Below are positions 56,595 to 64,000 of a DNA stretch of 64,000 nt, in pieces. Location: assembly GCA_964017185.1 (NCBI GenBank), contig OZ024875.1, positions 60,941,043 to 61,005,042 of the forward strand, given 5' to 3'. The position numbers and the translations under genes were made by a program. Under the pieces are notes generated by a model. It had not been told where the DNA came from. It worked only from the letters and a program-made list of their open reading frames with translations, and ran no database searches. Each line of letters starts with the position of its first letter. The first letter of the stretch is position 1. The DNA comes from Rugalucina vietnamica (Eukaryota; Mollusca; Bivalvia; Lucinida; Lucinidae).

Positions 56595-57490
56595 TCACTA
56601 TATTAACACCTTAAAACAGGAGCTTGATAGTACCAGGGCTTATCAGGATACAGATACTGATGAAATGTCTCTAGTTAATGCTCACTTAATGATTTACCTG
56701 TTAAGATTTCTATTTGTGTCAGTGATGGCCAAGACAAACTTCCTCAGATGTATTGGTTACCTAAGCTTCACAAAAGACCATACAAAGCTAGATTTATTGC
56801 TAATTCTAGTTCTTGTACTACCACTGAACTTTCTAAATTATTAACTTACTGTCTTACTGCTATCAAATCTTATGGCATACGATACTGTGAGACGGTGTAT
56901 GAAACTTCAAATAAAATTGGTTTTGGTCAATAAAAAATTCTAGCGAGGTGCTCTGTAAATTGGAGTGTAGAGGGTTCCGTACGACGAGCTTGCCCTAATA
57001 CAATTTTTCTACTCTGTACACCACATTGCCACATAATCTGATTAAAGAAAAATTACTCGATTTGATAGAGTTGACATTCAAAAATGCATAAAAAACTATG
57101 GCTCACTTTATTTGGCCTGTAATGATAGAAAAGCATATTTCACTTCCTCTGACCAAAGTCGATATACACTTTGGTCATGTCAGAATGTATGCGATGCCTT
57201 ATTCTATCTCCTGGATAATATTTATATTAGATTTGGGATCAAGTTATACAGACAAATTGTTGGAATCCCGATGGGTACCCATTGTTCTCCTCTCGTAGCT
57301 GATCTATTTTATACTGTTACGAAAGAGAATTCATGGATTCTCTTAACCATGACAATTAAGCTGATGTTATCGAGGCCTTTAATTCGACTTCTAGGTACCT
57401 CGATGACCTTTTGAACATTGACAATCCTTATTTTGAAGGCATGGTCAAACAAAATTTATCCCCCTGAACCACAGATGAATAAATCAAACT
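56595..57490 (+). pseudogene. Old Naiad copy, right part
   Basis: Continues the old copy from TCACTATATTAACACC. RT pieces in several frames (YWLPKLHKRPYKARFIANSS; GIPMGTHCSPLVADL; then RYLDDLLNIDNP after further shifts), with many indels. Ends at AACCACAGATGAATAAATCA, where a tail fragment is joined. Confidence 0.8.
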
Positions 57491-57741
57491 GGGAAAATAG
57501 CTGCTCATTCGGCTTACGATATGTTTCATGGTATAAGTACCTGATTGTTAGTTTGGTTTTTTCCCAACTCGGTTTTTGGAGTGGGAATCTTTTTCTGATT
57601 GCGCCTTTTCCTGATCTTTGCCTACTTGTACCTTTTTAGTACCTTATTGTTAGTCTGTTTTTTCCCGCCTCGGTTGTTGGAGTGGGAATCTTTTTCTGAT
57701 TGCGCCTTTTCCTGATCGTTGCCTACTTGTACCTTTTTATA
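57490..57741 (+). mobile_element. Two Naiad 3' tails in tandem
   Basis: 57490-57640 (GGGAAAATAGCTGCTCATTC to CTTGTACCTTT) and 57641-57741, a shorter repeat of the last ~100 bp. Tandem tails are common for Penelope-like elements. Confidence 0.75.
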
Positions 57742-58179
57742 TATCAACCTTAAATGATTAATGCTCTCGCATTGATAACACTAGGTCTGTTTTGAGATAC
57801 AGATGAAAAGGTTCTGAGAGCAGGTTGTGTAATTGAATTATTGCAGTCGGCGATTATCCGCTTCATAGTTTACTGCGGCGCAGGTCTGCAAACATGTTTT
57901 AGGATATGAAAAAAAATATAGACAGTGTTGTGACCTGGAATTGAAAACTAACTAACAGATTCGGCATCTGTCTGCCAAGGTAAGGTCATATTGTGACTGT
58001 CACTTATCCTTACCAGATTGTTACTGGGCCAGCTTCCCAGAGGAGGATAATCAGTACTAAGTGCACACTTATTTCACCAGTAATAGACAAAAACCCTTAT
58101 TGAAAGAGTTAAACAATTGCTGTAGAAATGCATCATCATAGAATGTCACACATTTTTTTAATTCTTGTTATGACTGATT
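57742..58179. other. No gene recognised
   Basis: Unassigned intergenic sequence between the Naiad tails and the Helentron-like element. Confidence 0.4.
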
Positions 58180-59204
58180 TTAGCTAACCTAGGATGTTCC
58201 GTCAGTCGTTGTCGTCCCCAATTTAAAAAATCTGCTCCTCTGAAACCACTTGACCAATCAAAGACAAACTTAATGTGGAGCATCCTTAGAAGTGGGAACG
58301 AAAGTTTATGCAAATGGTCCAGGTCACATGACCAAGATGGCCGCTATGCCCGTATATTGTAAAAACCATAAAAGAATCTTCTGTGGAACCTGTGGAGCGA
58401 TTTCAACGAACCTTGGTATGTAGCATTGGGGACACTGGCCCATCATAGTTTGTATAAATCATGACCTTTGGTTGACCTTGACCTATTTTACGACAAGCTC
58501 AATTTTGGTTAAATAGGATTTTCAATGGAAAAAAGTAAAACATTGAATTTTCAGGAAGTTTTGTAGCCTGTGACCTGAAGTTGGTAGATACAGACAACAT
58601 GTTGAGCTAATGAAGTGTTGTGAGTTGAAAGGTCAAGGTCATTTTTTGACCTTGGCTAAAGGTAATTTACAAATTAAATGTAAAACTAATTTTCTCAGTT
58701 CACGTGATCAATCAAAGCCAAATTTTATATGTAGTATCCTTGGCATGGAGGAAGGTTTATATAAACGGTCAAGGTCAAGGTCACATGACCAAGATGGCCA
58801 CCATGGCTATAAATAGCAAAAACCTCTAAAACCTTTTTCAGAAACAGAAGTCTCATGATTTTGAAACTTGGCATGAATCATCGGGGGGAGGAGCTCTACA
58901 AAGTTTATATAAATTATGGCCATGGGATGACCGTGACCTATTTTACGGCAAGGTCAACATATCTCGCCCATGCATTTAAATGGGGAAAATTATCAAAATG
59001 TCTTAAAGGGAAAGCTTGAAGAAAAGGGACTTACGATTTATGATTAAGACCCCAGCGCTAAGTCTGATCCCACCAAAGGTCAATATACGTAATAGTTATA
59101 GAATGGAGGAGAGGTTAATACGCTCGCTGCGCTCGGTCGGCTTTAAGTTCACGTGCCGGGTCTATAATTTTCGTATTGACCGATACCGACATTCTATACC
59201 TGAC

Positions 59205-60157
59205 TTATATACAGGCTCCTTTGTTTTGTTATAACAAGTGCTATTAATCTTTAGACAGCAAGCCGGTTGGCCAAACCGTGCGCAGCATATTTAGACCAAT
59301 TATATTCCGCTTAAGTTACTTTTCTCAAGACATGGCATATTGGCCAAAAGATCCCACGGATATACCGAGAAAACTAACTGTGAACGATATTTACATTCCC
59401 TCGTGCATTCATGTACGAATAGAGCCTTCACAGTAATTTCCCTTTTAAACGTCGTTAAACGCAATGGCTTAACTCAGATTTTAAACACAAATAATTCAAC
59501 ACCATTTAAGTATGATTTTGCATAAAAACATAATGTGTGTAAATGGATGTGTTATGGATCTGTTAAGGGCAAATCTCCTTGCTCGAAAGACAGAGGACCA
59601 TTATTATTCCCGGCTGTTTTGGGGGATACAGCTGGTCAAAAATAATTATGTGAAGTTCGTTCCTACTGCCAGGTTTCTCTTTCATCTCACACTAACCCTA
59701 ACCCTTCTAACAATGAAACCAGGGAGCAAATGCCATTTTCACATAGAAATATGCTACGACGCGTTTAAGTTAACGTTTCGGAGAATTGTGAATTAATGAC
59801 TTCTTTTCTTTCAAGACTCTGTAGGAAGGAATTATATTTAACGTTAGAAAGATTCCAAACCACGATTTTCTAGCCTGGACAATATTTAATGCCTTAGAAC
59901 GCAGCTAAAGCATTACTGGGTGCATCTGATCCATTTCATAATATGCATAGCTTTCGTTGAGTCTAAAAGTCAAAACATATATCAACAGGAAGATTGATAA
60001 GTTTCCCGCCAGGTGTATAAGTTTCCCGCCGGATATTATCGACCGGTGTCTAATAAACGGCGGGAAACTTATACACCTCCCGCCAAAACTTCCTTTGTTG
60101 AGTAGGTGTATATGTTTGTTAGACACCTGCTCGAAACAAAGGAGCCAGTTTATAAAT
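59205..60157. repeat. ~950-bp insertion with CTCCTTTGTTT inverted ends
   Basis: CAGGCTCCTTTGTTT (about 59211) and AAACAAAGGAGCCAG (about 60136) are inverted copies extending into TTATA. The interior has a perfect 21-bp hairpin at 60011-60031/60058-60078 and no convincing ORF. A smaller stretch at 59085-59205 with GGTCAATATACG/CGTATTGACC inverted motifs may belong to it. Confidence 0.45.
60011..60078. repeat. Perfect hairpin of 21-bp arms
   Basis: AGGTGTATAAGTTTCCCGCC plus G (60011-60031) pairs fully with 60058-60078 across a 26-nt loop. A further TTTCCCGCC copy precedes it at 60002 and CCCGCCAAAACTT follows. Confidence 0.6.
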
Positions 60158-60907
60158 GTATATTACCTTCATGTTCAAAGATCTTCTTCTCTGATACCGT
60201 TTGGCCAATCAAAGCCAAACGTCATGTGGAGCATTCTTAGGAAGGGAGAATGAAAATTTATATAAATAGTCAAGGTCACATGACCAAGATGGCCACCATG
60301 GCTATAAATAGCAAAAACTTTTAAAGATTTTCTTCTCCAGAACCAAAAGGCCTTTGATTTTGAAACTTCGAGTGAAGCATCAGGGAGATAAGCTCTTCAA
60401 AGTTTCTGTAAATCATGACCTAACTATGACCTTAACCGATTTTATTCCAAGGTCAACATTGATTGTCCATGCCTTTGAATGGGAAAATTAGTAATATGTC
60501 ATTAAATGGGAGGAAACTTGCTGGGAGTAAGTAAATGAAATGTCCTCAGGGGGTTGTCTGCCTGGCCCCTTGGCCTTCTTTTCTGAAACTGCTTGGCCAA
60601 TCAAAGCCAAACTTTATGTTGAGCATTGTTTGGAAAGGGGAATAAAAGTTGATATGAATGGTCAAGGTCACGTGACTAAGATGGCCACCATGGCTATATA
60701 TAGCTAAAACCTCTATAAAACTTATTCTTTAGAACCAGAAGACCTATGATTTTGAAACTTTGACTGAAACATCAGTAAATGGAGCTCTTCAAAATCTGTA
60801 TAATCATGACCGCCAGATGACCTTGACCTATTTTATGGCAAGGTCAGCTTAGGTCGCATTTTCCAGATCTAAGGTGAGCGTTTACAGGACCATCGGTCCT
60901 CTGGTTT

Positions 60908-62149
60908 TAGTTCTTGTCCTGGTCTGACTCTAACTTACAGAAACTTACGTTTATTACAGTTACTATACAGCTGTATTCATATTATGCAGTCTGTATTGTA
61001 GCTTACAAACTTCTTTCAGACCAGAATACCATCCATGAACCTAAGCCCTTGACCAGGTCTGATTCAATGCTGATATTGATTCAGTTATGTAAAGGCGCTT
61101 CATGAAAGGAATATCTTGATGTGAGGATTAATCATGGGTCTTCAGTAGGACAATCTGTACAAGTTTTGAAGACATTTTTTCAGATTAATTTTTTCTTGAA
61201 TGTCCAACAAGGATGCAATTGCTTCATCAGCTGTTATGAAAATTAAACCAATATAATAGTATTAACTAGTGTAAGTCTTCATTTGTGTGAATGGTTTTGA
61301 GGAAGGGATCAAACGAAAAAGTCAATTTCTTTTTAAAAGTCAATACTAGTCAACAAAAAGTATGAATGCTTTCTCTTGAAGTCATATTTCATGAATGTGT
61401 ATCAGTGTATCAACAGTATCTTGATCTTTGCATTTGTTTCATAAAATATAAAAAAGACAATGTATTTTTGATATACAAAATCAATACTCTCTCAAAAATT
61501 ACCTTACAGGTAAATTACGCTAATTTTATGCACATTTTTGATGGTAAAAGTTATATACCATATTCGTTCTAATAAGCGCATATGCGCCAATAAGCGCAAA
61601 TCCCTGTGGTGTCCTAAATATTTGCATAAGCACACACTGCTCGAATAGCGCATCAGTATGATACACCAATTTTACACGGATACCGTATAAACTACATCAA
61701 AATGAAACCTCAAATGAACAAAGATTGAATAACTTGAAAGACATAATCTCTGAATGGGGAAAATTGTTAAAAATGCCATTTGACAGTCAAAACTTGCAGA
61801 AAATGTGCAATTTGTTTATGCGTAACACAGGAGACCTAATAGTTTAGTAAAAAATTTCTGTACTCTACCCAATGGATGGCCACAAGACACCTGATTTTGC
61901 AGCCCCTGTGCAAAGCTTGTCCTTTTCCTGGACGTTTAATTTTTAGCAACGCCTTGTATAACATGTAAACTACATGTTATACTTTTTCTTGTCCACATTG
62001 CAAGTGTTTAAGATTTCAGTGGTTTGAGATAATCTTTGCAAACAATGCAAGCCACATGGTAATATTGCCGAGGGCCCAAATGGGGTTTAATGGAAAATGT
62101 ACAAAGGATTTTGGGGCTATTGTTGCTATTAATGAAGTTTGTTTCCTTC
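60908..62149. other. No gene recognised
   Basis: AT-rich DNA. AATAAGCGCATATGCGCCAA (about 61571) is a small palindromic patch. 61753-61815 is a remnant of the 455-bp array unit (GGGGAAAATTGTTAAAAATG). Confidence 0.4.
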
Positions 62150-62455
62150 TTCTTATCTAATACAATAAAATGATCTGTCTTTATGCATTATTGGTATAGA
62201 GTTATTTGTTATTTTGCATAAAACAGTAACATTCCAAAAATATAGAGACCCCAAAATTGCCTCCCACAAAAAATTATGGAATACTGTAACCTTTTTAAAT
62301 TTTTGAATTATTATTTCTCCCTTCATCAAAGCGTCCCCTAGTGAAGAAGTTTTATAAAAGTTAAGGATTACCGTAACTTCAGAATTTATCAAGAGTTACG
62401 GCAAACCTTAGTTTTCAAAAGTTACGGTTTGCCATAAGAGACCAGACTGACTACT
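62150..62455 (-). repeat. Unclassified GTAACTTTTG repeat, reverse copy
   Basis: Carries the complement of 48905-49425 motifs, ending ACGGTTTGCCATAAGAGACC at about 62443. Confidence 0.55.
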
Positions 62456-62504
62456 CTGATTGTTTCTTGTTAGGGAGCCATCATTTCTTAGATGGAAAAT
62501 TTTC

Positions 62505-62945
62505 CAGATTTTTTGATATCAAAAAATCGAATTTTTGATATCAAATAATCGCTTTGATTTTTTGATATCAGAAAATCGAATTTTTTTATATCAAAAAATC
62601 GAATTTTTGATATCAGAAAATCACTTTGATTTTTTGATATCACAAATTCGATTATTTGATATCAGAAAATCGAATTTTTGATATCAGAAAATCGATTTTT
62701 TTATATCCAAAAAATTCGCTTTGATTTTTTGATATCAAAAATTCGATTTTTTATATCAAAAATTCGAATCAAAAATTATTCGAATCAAAAATTCGAATTT
62801 TTTGATATCAATTAAGGAATAACCCTGATTTTTTGAAATCACAAATTCGATTTTGTGATATCAAAAATTCGATTTTTTGATATCACAAATTTGATTTTGT
62901 GATATCAAAAATGCTGATTTTACAGTAAAACGGCGCCTTTTAGGT
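62505..62945. repeat. GATATC-palindrome array 2
   Basis: Same class of units as 47160-47670. Bounded at the right by ATTTTACAGTAAAACGGCGC, the complement of the left border of array 1, so both arrays belong to one element family. Confidence 0.75.
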
Positions 62946-63254
62946 TGGCGGCCACACCAGATCATGATTTTCTACACGGCATACAAAATAATGTAGATCG
63001 CAGAATATCAATTTGTCTCCTCCACTCCTTACATGTGATTTCTCTGCAAAAGTTGAAGAGGAGCGGTTCAAAGTTAGATATATGAAGTTATAAAGTTTAC
63101 CTAACGACACTTAACATTAAAATAAATTTAATTTAATGTATCTTAATCAAACGGGATTTCAATTAACATGTGAAAACAAGGATGCGATAATAATCATTGA
63201 CACAATTTGTCACATAGACAACAGCTATTACGTGTGTTTTCATTTCCTATTTCA

Positions 63255-63364
63255 ATGACTTCAGAGAAATCACATTTTATTCTTCTTCCTCCTTTGAGAA
63301 TACGTGATGATATACATTTGATTGTGGGGGAGCATGTTTACCGGCAGCACTTCTCATTTCAGAA
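63255..63364 (+). CDS. Possible first coding exon (weak)
   Basis: ATG at 63255 opens MTSEKSHFILLPPLRIRDDI and runs to a strong donor AA|gtaagt at 63365. No stop in frame and plausible composition. No other exon of such a gene is visible before 64000. Could be chance. Confidence 0.2.
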
Positions 63365-63532
63365 GTAAGTACCAATATCATTATCTAAAGAAATTGGAGA
63401 AATATTTCCTTGACTTGGCGTTTTGAAGAATTCAAAATTGGGCACTAATATGGGCAATTCTAGGGGTGAGGCTGCATAAAACAATGCCTGGTTGTTGAAC
63501 TTAAGATGAATTTAATTATGTTTGAGCCGCCG

Positions 63533-63745
63533 TATGAGAAAACCAAAAATTTACATAGGCGTAAACATAGGCGAGTAACTGCGAAACTGATCAGCGCCTT
63601 TGTTTTCGTTACACGGATAGTACATTTCCTCCTCTACTTATACCCAAAATTTATAGCTTCTAGCCTGCTTCTGTGACTGTAGAGCCTGGTTTGTGTCGGA
63701 CCTGGTCATAAACCAAAATTGTTGGTATTCACATGCACAGGCTCA
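63533..63745. repeat. Foldback repeat F, copy 19 (deleted)
   Basis: Both ends are present; one side of the central palindrome is partly deleted. Confidence 0.78.
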
Positions 63746-64000
63746 TTTTGCTTTAGATGATTACGATGTAGACATATGACGAATCTGAAAAATTCATTGT
63801 TTATTCCTGGAAAATCTTCAAGTGATGCTTAACTTTTTTCTGGCTGTATATCTAGATAAAACTTTAGAGTGGACATCATACGACTAACCGTATCAACTTC
63901 AACATTGAACGATAAGATAAATTGGACACAATTACTACTAATATTTTAAAATTTTATTTGTAATTACATTTTTTATCTGATGTGAAATATCAAGGATATT

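Larger units (their letters stand above)
58180..60907 (+). mobile_element. Helentron-like 455-bp array element with an insertion
   Basis: Left end TAGCTAACCTAGGATG (diverged); right end AGGTGAGCG, AGGACCATCGGTCCT, CTGGTT. CCAAGATGGCC markers at about 58332, 58791, 60282 and 60678 show diverged units. The array is interrupted between about 59093 and 60157 by unrelated DNA. Confidence 0.65.

Overview
The window is animal nuclear DNA, most likely from a bivalve mollusc. The evidence is spliced genes with GT-AG introns, long AT-rich intergenic DNA, a PXK-type kinase gene, and a repeat load typical of bivalves: Helentron-like elements with internal tandem arrays, BEL/Pao and CR1/Jockey-like retroelements, and Naiad-type Penelope-like elements with in-frame UGA codons. 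The species assignment is inference; the gene and repeat calls come from the sequence.

Layout. (1) 24-16884, + strand: the 3' part of a PXK (PX-domain kinase-like) gene. Six exons cover the end of the kinase domain, a basic linker and a proline-rich tail with a WH2 motif. Its introns are packed with repeats, above all a ~237-bp foldback element and two Helentron-like tandem-array elements. (2) 16.9-28.5 kb: no cellular gene recognised; MITE-like elements and a Helentron-like element interrupted by a short BEL/Pao element with identical LTRs, a target duplication and only a gag-protease ORF. (3) 28.55-31.5 kb and 42.65-45.5 kb: two paralogous copies of a gene for an HHxxxDG acyltransferase / condensation-domain-like protein (584 and 587 aa), each with a homologous upstream intron and an overlapping upstream ORF. 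(4) 34.9-42.65 kb, between the paralogs: a four-element nest. A CR1/Jockey-like retroposon (- strand) is interrupted by a second non-LTR retroposon with its own target duplication, and by a Naiad 3' fragment that is itself interrupted by a Helentron-like element. (5) 49.5-57.7 kb: an old Naiad copy split by a young tandem Naiad insertion. (6) 57.7-64 kb: another Helentron-like element, an AT-rich GATATC array and more repeats; one weak exon candidate.

The most interesting feature is the full-length Naiad unit at 52364-56594. Its GIY-YIG endonuclease and reverse transcriptase lie in one reading frame broken only by three TGA codons, each where this family normally has a conserved cysteine (two at the endonuclease zinc-binding region, one in the CxC linker). 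The third TGA is kept in an older, diverged copy. At the 3' end I find a SECIS-like structure: ATGA core, tandem G.A pairs, a 10-bp helix, AAA 12 nt after the core, and lower and upper helices. It spans the stop codon. Naiads encoding selenoproteins have been reported from clams, so the class is known; the structure and geometry here come from this sequence. Many apparent short ORFs in the window are translations of repeats and are not listed as genes.
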